A stretch of DNA of 64,000 nt, from positions 6,015,427-6,079,426 of the forward strand of contig NC_086366.1 of the NCBI RefSeq assembly GCF_036324505.1, in the 5' to 3' direction. Made by a program: the position numbers and the translations under genes. The stretch's first letter is position 1. Each line of letters starts with the position of its first letter. The stretch comes from Eleginops maclovinus. Lineage: Eukaryota > Chordata > Actinopteri > Perciformes > Eleginopidae. Of the stretch, positions 1 to 32,700 are shown piece after piece. The notes below the pieces were generated by a model. That model saw only the letters and a program-made list of their open reading frames with translations, searched no databases and was not told the origin of the DNA.

Positions 1-485
1 AAACAGGTTTTTAGTCTAAATTTAAAATAACTAAGGGTTGGTGCAGACCTCAGATGTTCAGGAAGTTTTTTCCAGATCTGCGGATCATAGAAACTAAAAG
101 CTGAAAGCCATAAGACATGTATTCAGGTCCCAAACCATTTAGCGCTTTGTATATTAATGGTAACATTTCAAAGTGAATTCTTTTGAGATACTGGGTGCCA
201 GTACAGGAAAATGTACGTTTCTAAATCTACACATTTACTACGTGTTGCTCCAGAATTGCTTCCAAAATCCTTTATAATTTACAACAAAGCAACTTCAGAA
301 ATGATTAGGAATAAAGAAACACGACAACGGCATGATACTTTTCCTCATTTTATTGTTAATATATTTTCCACAATAGTATTTCCAGATGATCCGCACAATA
401 GGAATGCCTGTAAACCGATTGTTGAATCCACAAATATCCATCTTAAAGAGGAGGGAAAAATGAATCGCTGAAGGTCCACAGACTT
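1..485. other. region downstream of mir-21; decayed repeat
   Basis: No gene is supported. Bases 60-210 resemble a dispersed fish repeat (phrases such as ccaaaccatttagcgctttgtat and gatactgggtgccag), probably a LINE-related remnant. An AATAAA on the minus strand at 349-354 could serve as the poly(A) signal of a transcript carrying mir-21, but this is only a position argument. Confidence 0.35.
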
Positions 486-553
486 CAGCCAGCTTACAGA
501 CCAACGTTGCCTTTTTAATTGAACAGCCAACACCAGTCTGATAAGCTAGCTGG
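486..553 (-). ncRNA. mir21: mir-21 precursor hairpin
   Basis: The minus strand at 548 down to 526 reads TAGCTTATCAGACTGGTG followed by TTGGC, the vertebrate miR-21-5p with its seed AGCTTAT and the fish-type GGTGTTGGC 3' end. About 17 bases further on, at about 509-488, the minus strand reads CAACGTTGGTCTGTAAGC, which pairs with the 5p arm over about 22 positions with a few G-U pairs and one bulge, closing a stem-loop. It lies 1.1 kb downstream of the VMP1 stop codon on the same strand. In mammals mir-21 also sits just past VMP1 and can be made from VMP1 read-through or from its own promoter in a VMP1 intron; the same arrangement is inferred here. Confidence 0.95.
526..548 (-). ncRNA. mature miR-21-5p
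   Basis: Guide strand of the mir-21 hairpin, starting TAGCTTATCA on the minus strand at 548 and read leftwards. The match to the known vertebrate guide is by recognition. The partner (3p) strand occupies about 488-509. Confidence 0.93.
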
Positions 554-1653
554 CGCCGCGGGGAGGTGATCTGAGAAAAATAGACGAAGAGCTTATCCAG
601 AAGACTTCCTCCTCGACATCAGAGGGTTAGGATTCAGGAAGGTAGAGTGTGAATTAGCACAAGCTGTCTTACTTACCTTAAAGAGGATCAGACGAAGATT
701 TTGAAACAGTTTGCAAAGATCACAACACATTTAAAAAGCCTGACCTATAAGAAGATAGAAAATAAACAGACAGCCTTGGAAACGGGTGCAATGATTAACA
801 CGGTTTATAGATGATCTGAATCAACCTAAATGTACAGAATAGAAATGGGACTAGTTAGCTCAGAGTACAATGTCACTTTTACAAATGATATCACCTTTTT
901 TCATCTTTTTTCTTTTCCACACAGACCATCAGAATAGAAATACATCCGCGCATACCGTCAAAAAAAGATATTAAGATATTTACACAATGTGCAAACCGTC
1001 AATACCACACTGCCTTACGTTGATATTGCTATTTTTTTCCTCCAACATTTTAAAAGACAAATTTGTCTCACTATTGTTTTTAAACAGGACAGAAACATGA
1101 GGATAATTTAACGCTGAAAAAAAGAAAAGTCCACAGCAGTTATCTCGCCTGTACATCCATACGTAAAGGTTACAAAAATTAAATAAAAATCAAGTTAATG
1201 AGCAGAGAACTATACTCAAAGGGAAGCCAGGCGTTCCCGTCTTGCATAAGGCATCTGATGGGCGCTGCACACACACACAGCAGCCCCCACTGAACCGCTG
1301 CTTTACGTCTGAGGTCAACGAAGGGTTATTTCAAAGTAAAACTAGCAACGAAACCAATCGCACTACGAGAAAAACCTAGAGAGTGAGATGAGAGGAAGAT
1401 CTACACAACCTGAAGAGGGACATCCTCAAAAGCGCGCGCACACACACACACACACACACTCACACTGAGACATAGTGCTTGTTTTTCAGTGGTCAGCCTC
1501 TGAGAATGGATGGGGGAGGGGGGGTGAGGTTTGTTGTTAAGTTGTGAGTGGCTGTGGCCGAGGGGAGGCAGCAGCAGCAGAAACAAACACAGTCACTTGG
1601 ATGTTTGCAGTGCTCCTTCTGTTGTTGTTGTTGTTGTTGTTGTTGCTTCGTCA
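554..1653 (-). other. VMP1 3' UTR / pri-mir-21 spacer
   Basis: This runs from the VMP1 stop codon to the mir-21 hairpin. It has no convincing ORF. It holds a (CA)n tract at about 1436-1460 and a TTG trinucleotide run at about 1620-1646 directly beyond the stop. It is probably 3' UTR or primary mir-21 transcript, judged from position only. Confidence 0.5.
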
Positions 1654-21180
<19,527 letters not shown>

Positions 21181-21404
21181 GTCAATCGAGGTTCTAGCCG
21201 GTCAGGCAGTTTAGGAGGAAGAGAGTTTGTTCTCTTGTTCAACAACGTCCTTCCCGCTGTAGTTTCACTTCCTACTGAGCAAGACAGTACGAGACGCTGT
21301 GTGACTGTCACAAATCCTTATCACTGACTATTAAGCAACACTACATTCAGAGAAGTAAGAAGCACTCAGATATTGGTTGATTTAAATTCTGTATATTGTA
21401 AATC

Positions 21405-21572
21405 CATACATGCAAAGAAGCTAGTAACTAGACTTAGTAGAGTAAAAAGTTTACAAAAATGCCTCCAAGTAATAAAGTATTAATATGGAGTAAAAAATAC
21501 TGAAGTGAAGTACAAGTACCTCAAAAGAGTACTTGAGTAAATGTACTTGGCTACATTCCAGTGAATACATCA
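21405..21572. repeat. ACTTGAGTA-type dispersed repeat
   Basis: Contains AAGTACAAGTACCTC, GAGTACTTGAGTAAATGTACTT and GCTACATTCC in the first VMP1 intron. Confidence 0.65.
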
Positions 21573-22001
21573 AACTGTCAGTGTGCAAATCTCGTCAACA
21601 CGCAAACTGGCATTAAAAATACATGGTAATAACATAATAAAACATCAAACAAACAGATCAAACGAAAACACAGATACTACTGACCGCCTCACGACCATAC
21701 CACGTGTGGTTAACTTAAATAACCTGAGTTCTGTGAGTCAGTCTGAAATAAGATATGATGACAAATGCGTGCACATCATCATCCACATGCTAACCGGTTA
21801 GCCATGCTAACGGCTGAGCTAGGGAGCTAGGCAGCTTCTACACTAAACCAAGGGGTTTATAACCAATAACGAGTCACCTTACTTGTGGTGGGATATCAAA
21901 AACAAATCCTTATCGCGGTGGTGTTTGTAGTTATGAAAAATATAGGCCAGATAAAAGGGAAACAGAGCGCTGTTTGTTAAAAACCACCTCACAAGTCTTA
22001 C

Positions 22002-22065
22002 CTCTTTCCTGTCCTCTTCACCCGGTAACAAACGTTGGGCGTGTCAAAGTAAAATCGGTGGTGCG
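22002..22065 (-). promoter_or_regulatory. probable VMP1 untranslated first exon and promoter
   Basis: On the minus strand a good donor (GAAAGAG then GTAAGAC) ends an exon at 22002. It is preceded by CCGGGTGAAGAGGACAGG. It lies 0.8 kb upstream of the exon with the VMP1 start codon, whose acceptor would be the CTAG near 21196. The transcription start cannot be seen; the right limit is a guess. Confidence 0.45.
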
Positions 22066-23090
22066 GTTTAGTGGTGAATCATTGTCTTTGAGCAAGTTTC
22101 TATCAACTCTGTATAGTAAAATTTGAGATTTTAAAACCGTGGAATATATATGAACTATTACTTTATCATGTTCTCCCCTTCACATGTAATTAAGATTACA
22201 ATTCTAAAGTACATACCTTTATTGTGAAATTCAATTGAAGACGTATTTCCGCAAGTTTAGTTTTATGGTCCAATCGGAGGTTGCCAGATTTGCCAACAAA
22301 GTGAGAGGATTGCAACACTCGCAATATGTGTTAGTATCACCTTGAGACATGAAGCAATATCTAAAAACAGATGATGGCATTACTCATATTTACTTTCTGA
22401 TGATCTATTAAAAAATGTTCCAGGAATATATGATAAAATAAAGAAAAGAAAAGATCTTTTTTATAAAACAAGTTAAAGTTTTTGAGGTTTATGCTTTTAT
22501 TTGATATAAAAGCATAATTGTATTTAAACAAAATATAAATATTCTATTAAAGCAAGTTTAATATCTAGAAAGTTTATTTTAAATGTAAAGTTTTCACATT
22601 TATTTTATATTTAAGGTATTGTTTTTATTTCTGGAGTCGTTGTTCCAATTTAGCAGTGAACAATTTTCTTTAAGGGAGATTTTTGAACTTCGTATAGTGA
22701 AATAAGAAATGTCAAATACACGAAACACACAATTAAATTGATAGGATTACTAAAGGAGTTACTTTTATTTTAAAATTCGATTGAATACCTATTTCGTATT
22801 TTTTTTATGGGTTGATTTCATCTTGAGCCATGTAGCAATATCAAGTAATCTATCTAATAATGGCATTAATCCTAAATCAATTCCTAAAATTGAGGCTCAG
22901 TCAGAACTGAAATAGATTATTTCGCTATCAGGCTCTCTAAGCAATCTATGACAGTATCCTGATCCTTATTATTCACAGTGAGCAACAAACATTTAATTTA
23001 TTGAGCCACGCACGAGACAGAAGACGAGCAGTTTCTTGAATGAAAGCGCATCAGTGTTAGCTGAAGAAAAACTCACAAGACTGTTTCTTT
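22066..23090. other. VMP1-NPAT intergenic region
   Basis: AT-rich sequence with no ORF or recognisable element. A minus-strand AATAAA (TTTATT on plus) near 23090 and another near 22996 are candidate poly(A) signals for NPAT. So the NPAT 3' end and the VMP1 5' end lie about 1 kb apart, tail to head on the same strand. Confidence 0.4.
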
Positions 23091-23741
23091 GTTTTATTAC
23101 GACACTGAATGAAGCCTCAGTATGCAATCTTGAGTGTCAGATCCTACCATCAACAAAGACCAAAATATACATAATGTATTTACACACATGTATGCCACAC
23201 ACCTATTCTTGAAATTGCTTTCATTAAGTTAAATTAATTTTTTCTTAAGATAAAAAACAAAGCTCTTAATACCGCGTTATTATAATAACTAGAGACATAT
23301 CAAAACTCATTTATACCAACATTTCAGTCAGTGTGTTGCAGGATTTATCAAAAGAAGAGTCAAATATTGACCAAGTAAACGCTTTGGGTCACCCTTATAT
23401 CAACAGCAACCTTTATGTCCCCCAAAAAGTTGTTTGTGTAAGCACAGAACAAAGATAATTTAAGCAGAAGTAAACATCATGATATGAAAAAAGATACAAC
23501 AAAGTGACATGATGGCACTCATGTCCTCAACAGGATTCAATGCAGGTCATCCGCCCCGTCACTAGGAACCCGAATCAAATTCCCCCATTGGCTGGAGGAG
23601 ACATTACAGCTTATAAGGTCACGGGCAAGGTTACCAAAAGGAACTATAGGCACGGGTTAAGCAGATGGCTTGTTCTATTCCCGGAGAATCACCCAAGCAT
23701 GTCGTGATGGGGGAGTCCTTGTCCTGCTGCTGTGTCCGGTT

Positions 23742-26700
23742 TCATTCGTCGTAGTGAAGTGAAGACAGGAACTTGTCTACATCCAAGTCATGGGGGAAAC
23801 AATCCACAAGTTTCTTCTTTTCCTGCACATTCAAAACAATCACATGGAAAAACAAATTATCCACTTCACTCCCAAACTCTGGAACACCCTACCAGGAAAT
23901 ATAAGAGGCGCCATCTTTGCCTTTGATTAGCGTCCCTGTTTGACTAAGACCAAATGAGTTGGGGGAAGTTTTGGATGAATTAAATTAGAAAGACAACTGC
24001 ACTCTTAGTATTTCTTGGATGGCAGCCATTGTTACTCTGCCCAAGTTCATCCACCGATCTGTAAACGTGGTCTCAGGTTCGGGGTCACATGGGGACACCC
24101 CGGGCAGACTGCCAGTCTATAACAGGACCAACACATCTAGACACACACTGACACCTACAGAGTTTCCAGTGCGCTTCCTTTATTTTGTTGATATTTTGGA
24201 TCCATTTTTAATCCGACATACATATATTTTTATATATATTTATTTTTAATGCTATTTTATTTCTATTGTAATGTACAATGCCTTGTCTTTATGTTGCTGC
24301 AATGCAACTAAATAAAGTACCAACCTACAGTGGGGCAAAAAAGTATTTAGTCAGCCACCAATTGTGCAAGTTCTCCCATTTAAAAAGATGAGAGAGGCCT
24401 GTAATTTTTATCATAGGTATACCTCAACTATGAGAGACAGAATGAGAGAAAAAAATCCAGGAAATCACTTTGTAGGATTTTTAATGAATTCATTGGTAAA
24501 TTCCTCAGTAAAATAAGTATTTGGTCACCTACAAACAAGCAAGATTTCTGGCTCTCACAGACCTGTAACTTCTTCTTTAAGAGGCTCCTCTGTCCTCCAC
24601 TCGTTACCTGTATTAATGGCACCGTTTTGAACTCGTTATCAGTATAAAAGACACCTGTCCACAACCTCAAACAGTCATACTCCAAACTCCACTATGGCCA
24701 AGACCAAAGAGCTGTCAAAGGAGACCAGAGACAACATTGTAGACCTGCACCAGGCTGGGAAAACTGAATCTGCAATAGGTAAGCAGCTTGGTGTGAAGAA
24801 ATCAACTGTGGGAGCAATTATTAGAAAATGGAAGACATACAAGACCACTGCTAATCTCCCTCCATCTGGGGCTCCACGCAAGATCTCACCCCGTGGGGTC
24901 AAAATGATCACAAGAACGGTGAGCAAATATCCCAGAACCACACGGGGGGACCTAGTGAAGGACCTGCAGAGAGCTGGGACCAAAGTAACAGAGGCTACCA
25001 TCAGTAACACACTACGCCGCCAGGGACTTAAATCCTGCAGTTCCAGACGTGTCCCCCTGCTTAAGCCAGTACATGTCCAGGCCCGTCTGAAGTTTGCTAG
25101 AGGGCATTTGGATGATCCAGAAGAGGATTGGGAGAATGTCATATGGTCAGATGAAACCAAAATAGAACTTTTTGGTAAAAACTCAACTCGTCGTGTTTGG
25201 AGGAGAAAGAATGCAGAGTTGCATCCAAAGAACACCATACCTACTGTGAAGCATGGGGGTGGAAACATCATGCTTTGGGGCTGTTTTTCTGCAAAGGGAC
25301 CAGGACGACTGATCCGTGTAAAGGAAAGAATGAATGGGGCCATGTATCGTGAGATTTTGAGTGAAAACCTCCTTCCATCAGCAAGGGCACTGAAGATGAA
25401 GCGTGGCTGGGTCTTTCAGCATGACAATGATCCCAAACACACCGCCAGGGCAACGAAGGAGTGGCTTCGTAAGAAGCATTTCAAGGTCCTGGAGTGGCCT
25501 AGCCAGTCTCCAGATCTCAACCCCATAGAAAATCTTTGGAGGGAGTTGAAAGTCAGTGTTGCCCAGCGACAGCCCCAAAACATCACTGCTTTAGAGGAGA
25601 TCTGCATGGAGGAATGGGCCAAAATACCAGCAACAGTGTGTGGAAACCTTGTGAAGACTTACAGAAAACGTTTGACCTCTATCATTGCCAACAAAGGGTA
25701 TATAACAAAGTATTGAGATGAACTTTTGTTATTGACCAAATACTTATTTTCCACAATAATTTGAAATAAATTCATTAAAAATCCTACAATGTGATTTCCT
25801 GGATTTTTTTTCCCTCATTCTGTCTCTCATAGTTAAGGTATACCTATGATAAACATTACAGGCCTCTCATCTTTTTAAATGGGAGAACTTGCACAATTGG
25901 TGGCTGACTAAATACTTTTTTGCCCCACTGTATCTATCTATTTAAGACAATGCTCAACTTTCAGAAACGACCTCTCGAGGGAGCTTTTGGATCTCTCAGG
26001 AAAAGGGAAAACCCCCAAAAGCATAATAGGGTTTCTTTAAGAGACAGATTTAAGTGAGGTTGTATGAGGTGCTTATCTCACATGAGCAGTTTGAATAACA
26101 GGGTATTGGTGGATTGATAGAAAGTTAATCTGATGAAGGATTTCTTGTTTGCAATGATTGAATTGTCATTTTTTACGATCCAAAATATAAAAAGATCTTT
26201 TGTTGCAGCTGTTTGAATGACAGGACATGGAGCTTCCCTTTGTCTCATTTAATAAAATGTCTTTAAAGTTAAGAGTAAGTAGGAAACTTCACCTTTTAGC
26301 TTGTTTGCATGTTTGCATTTTCCTCTGATTCCTGATTATTAGACCAAACGATTCATCGAAAAATAATGAAAATAGTCTTGATTTAAATTCCTATATCTAA
26401 CTAAATCTGAAAACAGAATAGTGATGAAGCAGAACTTGTCCATTACAGAAAACAGGGACAGTTTTATACCCCAGAACACATTGTAAGCATGGCAGATCCC
26501 TGTGTTGTACTCACCCGCTCTGTGGTTTTGCTGGGAGACTGCTTGGTCTCCTTCTTGGCCTGCGGGCTGGCTGTGGGAGACGACAGTTTTCGTTTCTTTG
26601 AGTTCTTTGAGCTCGTGGGTGAGTTTTCTCCCACTTCTTCCTGACGCAGACTGTCCTTCAGTGGCGTGCCCGTCCTGGCGATGGCGGCGCGCGAGAGGAT

Positions 26701-29700
26701 CATGAGAGTGTGGGCGGCCATGTTGATGCTGTTCTCGCTGCCAGCCTCACTGGCCGGGCTGCAGGTGGGGACATCCGGGGTGGTGGGAGGCAGAAGATGT
26801 TTGGGAGTGCCCTCTCCGTCTCTACCTTTTTTCAGTCGGGAGGGAGTCCTGGGACAATCCGCTGACTCCTCCTGGATGTTGCCTGGGGTGCGGGGGAGAC
26901 TGTGGTCTGTGCTGGCTGCTCCAGGCCTCTTCACAGCGGTGGAGGGAGAGTGGAGCCCCTGGATGTCCTGCAGCATCTCTGCCGCCTGTTTAGCCAGAGA
27001 GCTGGTCTTCGAGGGGGCCTTAGAAGCCTTGGGTTGAGGATGAGAGGCCGGCTGGGCGACAGCAGGAGGGCTGAAGTCCCTTAACGTCGTGGAGGATGGT
27101 GCTGCTGGCTGCTCTTTCAAGCTCCCCTTCACTTCATTCTCCTTGTTAGCGGTGACATTTGGCATCTCCTGGGAGGTAGTCCTCTTTTCTGAACGCCCCT
27201 CCCGTGTTTTTCCAGAAGCCTTTTCTGCCGGTTCTTTCCTGCTGCTGTCCTCTTTCTCCTTTACAGTTCCTGACGATGACCTAGAGTCCTTAGCTTTTGC
27301 TCCCTTACCCTCCTTATCATGACTGTGCTTCCTGTCCTTTGAACTCCTTCCAGATTCTGAGTGTTTCTCAGTCTCTGAGGCCACCCCCCTACTGGTACTG
27401 GCACTCTGTGGCTCTTGGTTTTGGACGCTGTGATCTTGCTTGTGGGAGATCTTTTTTAAATGACCCTTCTGCTGTGGTGGTGTGGACTTCTCCGCCTCCT
27501 TCATGAAGCTCTCAGCTGTGTGGGAATCTGCTGAGCATCTCACCGGCTCTATCCTCCTCTTGGGCTTGTTTCCACTTAAGATGGAAGGATTTGTTCGAGT
27601 CACTGACTGCGTGGTGTCCTTCTCAGCCTGCTTTACAGGTCCTGATGGAGATGTGGTTGTAGCTGGAGGTTTGCTTCTCCTTGTTGTTTTGGCAGTTTGT
27701 GGTTGAGCTTCTGCAGAAGAGTCGAAACATAAAATCCTCCTGTGTTTAGGAGCCTTCGATGCATCCTGCTGGACCGGGCTTTCAGCCAAAACAGGTTGCA
27801 CCGATTTACCAAGCGGGTTTCCAGTGCCTGGAATTCAGAGAAATAAGGTCAGAGAAGTAAGGCAGTGACATAAAAACACTGAGGACAACATCAAATAAAA
27901 AGGATATCATGTATTTATTCACCATAAAATTGCCAACAGCTATCAATGCTCAATATTATTTACAACTTACCTGCAGGTAGAGACTGTTTGAGTACCACTG
28001 TGGGAGACTTGGGCTTTTCTGACTGCTGTACCAGTACCGGGTTCTGAATGGCAACAAACTGTGAAAATAAGTGTATTGTTCTGGATAATGCTTAAAGTCT
28101 ACAACCCCTTAATGCAGCTGTTCATTAAAACCACAGACCATACGATTAAAAAGTCTTTAAAAAAACTTTTTTTGCTTATTGTTTCACTGAAAATAGCCAT
28201 GAAGGGAAAACGTGTTGATTATTACAAAGATGTTACCTGATTTGAAACCATCTGGACCGTCCCCAGAGAATTGGGCCCCATGACTGAAACAGGAAGCATC
28301 ATGGGCTTAGCTGGTGATGGGAGAATGAGCGTTGGCACTGCACGAAAGAACAGATTTAAAAGAACAGGGTTAAGCAGCAATCCTTACATTAGGAATAACA
28401 AAAGTAACACTTCCTCAACCAAAAAGTCCCTACCGCTCAGGGCCCAATAAGAATCTGTTACATTGCAGGTTTCAGGAGAAGCGTCCTAACTACAGGAATT
28501 GAGGAATAATAAAAATGCAAATAAAAACGTACAAACTGAACTCCAAAAGCTGCAAAATAAATGAGTATATTTTTGATCTATTGAAATGAGCCACTGTGGT
28601 CTCTCACCAGTTGAAATGCCTCGAGAGCGTGTAGGTGTGGTAACCCCGTACTGGTTGTTGGGCAAAGGCTGTCCCATCGAGGCCCCAGCAGGCAGCAGCA
28701 CCTTTCTGTTCGGAGCATCTGCAGTCGGGGGTTCAGTCACAATGAAATAGCTGGTGGCGGCTCCTTGCAGGGCGGGGTTAGCTGTATCCAAGGGCAGCTG
28801 AATGATGTAGTTTGGCTGGGCCATTGACGCCCCTCTTAATGGAGATGCAACGACAGCCTTACAGCCCAGAGGACTACCATGAGCCTCAGAGTTTTGTAAG
28901 CCACAAACCGCCAGGGCAGCCTCGTCCAAAGTAGCCCTCGGCGTGCCGGGACATCTCAAGGTCTTCACTGGAGAGGAGAGATAGATGGTGGGTATCTTGT
29001 TCCCGGTTATGCTGGGAATTGCCTGACTGGAGGTCAGTTCTCTTGAAGAATCCTCATCCTGGGTCTCGCTGATGATGATCTCCAGAGACACAACGTTACT
29101 GGAGTCCACTGCAGCCTTGCTTGGAGGATTAGGTGCTAAACCAACTGGGGCACAAGAGGAGGTGGGTATGACAGGGAGGAGGGAGAGGGGTGCAGGTGTG
29201 AGCGCCGCAGAGGTAGTGGATGAGCCGGTTGTTGCAGCAGTGGATGCAAATGAAAGTAAGGCAGTGGTAACCGTGGCACCGCCGGAGACGGTTGTGCAAG
29301 AGTCGTCTTTAACACCGCTGAAGAGAGGCGGGTGAGGTAGGGCAGCATTTGACGTTAGAGTGTTGTTCAGTTCTACTTGTAAAGGAAACAGAAACCCAGA
29401 GGGAGCTGGAGCAGGTTGCACTTTAGATCCCTGTGCTTGTTTTTGCTCCTGGTTTTTGATAGCGGTTGCTTCCGGCACCGCTAATGCAAAAGCAGCAGAA
29501 GAAAGACAAGTTGATCCAGTTGCGATGGCAGTGTCTATAATGTCTGACGGAGGGGGAGGAGTATGCAGCGGTTCATCGATATCCATCGGTGTTCCAAAAA
29601 CACTGTTGTGGAAAGGAGTGAGTTTTTGTTTTCTGATCGAGTCTCCCGTGTGGCCCCCGTGGCTCACTAACAGTTTGGCTGAGCTGTTTTCAATCCGGGA

Positions 29701-32700
29701 TGTTCTTCCGCCGGGGCCAAGCACCTTCTTCAACAAGGTGGGGGCGGCAGACTTCCTGGTCTTGCGCTCTGGTCCAACTCTGGACTTCACTGTCGCTGTA
29801 TCTGAAGCAGTAGCATCTCTTAGTGCAGTGCCTGAAAAATCAAACAAAACAATATAAATAATTGTTGATTTGTCCCTTTCTGTGTTTTTCGTGCAACTCT
29901 GTGCTCAGTATGGGTATAGCAATTTTAGTTTTATGTCAAAAAAATCCACGTTATCAGTTAGCATTTGATACAAAACCAACATGTTATCTATTTAAAGAGC
30001 GTCTCCTTTGATACTGGCCATTCTTGAGAAGCTTTCTTCCTTCTGAATTTGCACGAAAATTATAACTCAAACGTTACAGCACAGTTTTAATGAACATGAA
30101 GATCGTCCTCCCTTCTAAACTGTTGAATCAAGAAACCTGTCTGGACCTGAGATAACAGACAAAAATGAAAGATGTCATCCCTTTCCTTCCTCTGAAAGCC
30201 TATCAGATTTAAAAAAATACCTGGATCATCATTTTGAAGTGGTCCGACTGTAGCTGGAAGTCCAGCAGCAATGTTCTCTCCTGGATTAATGCTAATATCT
30301 CCACCAGCTTGTTCACTGTCAGGAAATCTGGTTTTATCTGCAAAAAAAAAAGATGAAAACTGGGTGTTTTTTGGAAAATCTTTACATTTATTTCACAAAA
30401 AATAAAAGAGGAGCATTTAAAAAGTTAGTAATTGCCATGAAGGCCAAGGTTACTGTAATCGAAGAGCTCAAAGAGGGCATGAAAGGCTGGATCCGACTCT
30501 GTTTGCTCCAAAATGTCATGCATGGCATCGTCACTCATGTGGATTTCCCCCTGTACCAGAACACAAGTGTCAGGGGATAATGAAACGGGACAATAAGCAC
30601 AGGTTAATGTAGTCGACCAATATTCATGTTTATGAGGAAAATTAATACATTTGCCTTTCATGATACGAGTATTTATAGTATTTCAGCACCTGTAATCCCA
30701 GGATTTCATCTATAGACTGGTCTGCCTCCACTGTACTCAATGGGGCCTTAGATGGTTGTGGTGGCGGCTCGCTGAGAGAGGAAACAGAGGAAAGATTAGT
30801 CTTTGCAGTCATGTCCTGACTTTGAGTGATCATGACAGAATCATAAATGGTCTATTATAAGGAAGTAATACAAACACAGTGAGGCAATGCACACTGGAAA
30901 CTCTTCACTTACTTGGCGAGGATTTTGTTGATGTTTTCAGCGAGTTTCTCTTGTAACGACCTGTCCCCCAATATCTTATCACGGGCATTTTGTATCACGA
31001 TTTGCTGTGAAGGTATTCAGAGAGATGATGTTAAAGATACTCACTCAATTCTTCACATATATTTCCTAAAAATAAAATGAATTGAGCATGAATTCCGTGC
31101 TACAGATGGATTACATGAGTGAGGAGTCTCTTTGTTAGTATGACATTCCTCCACCTGCAGAAAGATCTACTTACAGGAAAGTTTTCATCTACAGCCTCTT
31201 CCGTTTGGGGTTCTGCGTTTGGAGTACTGACTGTCATGGCATTGGAGCCACTCTGAGCCCCCCCTCTCTTCCTGGGGGTGTCCCTGAAGGTGACAATAAA
31301 CAACATAGAACTGTCAACTGTGCACTCTTATAAGAAGGCCTACTATTAACATCTTCTACGCAAAAAGAGAGCAGTACTGTCAAGTCAATGTGGGTAACTG
31401 GGACAACATAGTCCCTCTTGATTATGGGTTGGCTTTAACTTCAATAAAGCAATAATAGTTATCATTACCATTTCCGTCGTCCGGGAGACATTGGGCCTTG
31501 GTTTAGCCGATGATCTGAAACGACTATCTGTACAGGTGAATCCCCTGTAATAGGCACATGTCATACATCATACAAAGGCATAGTTTTTGTGATTAATGAC
31601 AGCTTCCAAACAAGTGAAAATACAAGGAACTAATGGAGGTACATTCTTCAAGACTGTGGTTCAAAGAAAATAGCGCTCATATGAAATGTTCTGTTTTAGC
31701 TACAGTCTTAAACAAAAAACCTATATGGAGTCCTGCATGTTTTGTCATACTCACTGGGGATACTTAGTAAGCGGGTGACATCTTGGATCTGCTGGTTTGT
31801 GCCACCGCCGGCAGTCGCTCGGGTGTGTGTGGTGCTGTAGCTCACGGGGGTGGAGTGGCCCAGCATGCTGAGGGAGATGTTTGCAGGGCTGATGATGGAG
31901 CTGGCTTCAGACACTGAGGAGCAGAGGACACTACTACTAGCTGAAGTCACGGTCAACACCTGCTGTCGGGCCATGTTTGCCACTCCGATGCGTGAGCGTG
32001 CTGCAGGAAGAAAAAGGCTGATTAATATAAAGCAAACCCTGGTCAACACAGAATCATTGTACGACCGCCATGTATGGGTGGGTAGGTAGGTAGGTAGGTA
32101 GGTAGGTAGGTAGGTAGGTAGGTAGGTAATAATGATGTACATTAAAAGTGGATTCATAATACGTTAGTAATTAGCTGGGGTTAGAGTCTCCAGTATTCAA
32201 CACTTATCACTAGCACTTTAATCACAATAAGCTTTGAATTATGGAAGCTATCTTTCAGGCAAATGTAAGAATCGTATCACAAACGCAAAGATGTAGGGGT
32301 ATAAACAATAGCATATTAAATGTAAATGTGAGAAGAGACTTACTTCTTTGAATGGAGGATATAGAAGGGGAATTCTGTATCGACCTATGTAAAATGTAAA
32401 GTATAATAATGAAACAATACGAGTGGTGAACACAGCAGAAAACACTGAGATTTGACATTGTTGTCAGTTCACTTCAAATTGTTTTAAGATCTTGAAGATA
32501 AATACCTGATCTGGTTGAGCGTGAAATCCAGCTTTTTCCATAATGATGTCATCATGACAGGCACCTCATGAGAAGACTCTTTTGAAAAACAACAACAACA
32601 ACAAAAGCATCTCACATTAGATTCAAATGTATTGTCATATGCACAATAGCTAAAGTGTATTTTTGGCAATGAAAATAGTAAGTCCCAGGGTCCTCTAACA

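Noticed and set aside
211..533. Small ORFs on both strands near the left edge
   Set aside because: They overlap the mir-21 hairpin and a decayed repeat and show no protein-like features.
24675..25343. 222-aa minus-strand ORF
   Set aside because: Antisense shadow of the intact Tc1 transposase.
31708..32157. ORF with a Tyr-Leu-Pro-Thr repeat joined to NPAT sequence
   Set aside because: The repeat is the intronic GGTA microsatellite. The real NPAT exon begins at 32000 after a clear acceptor.
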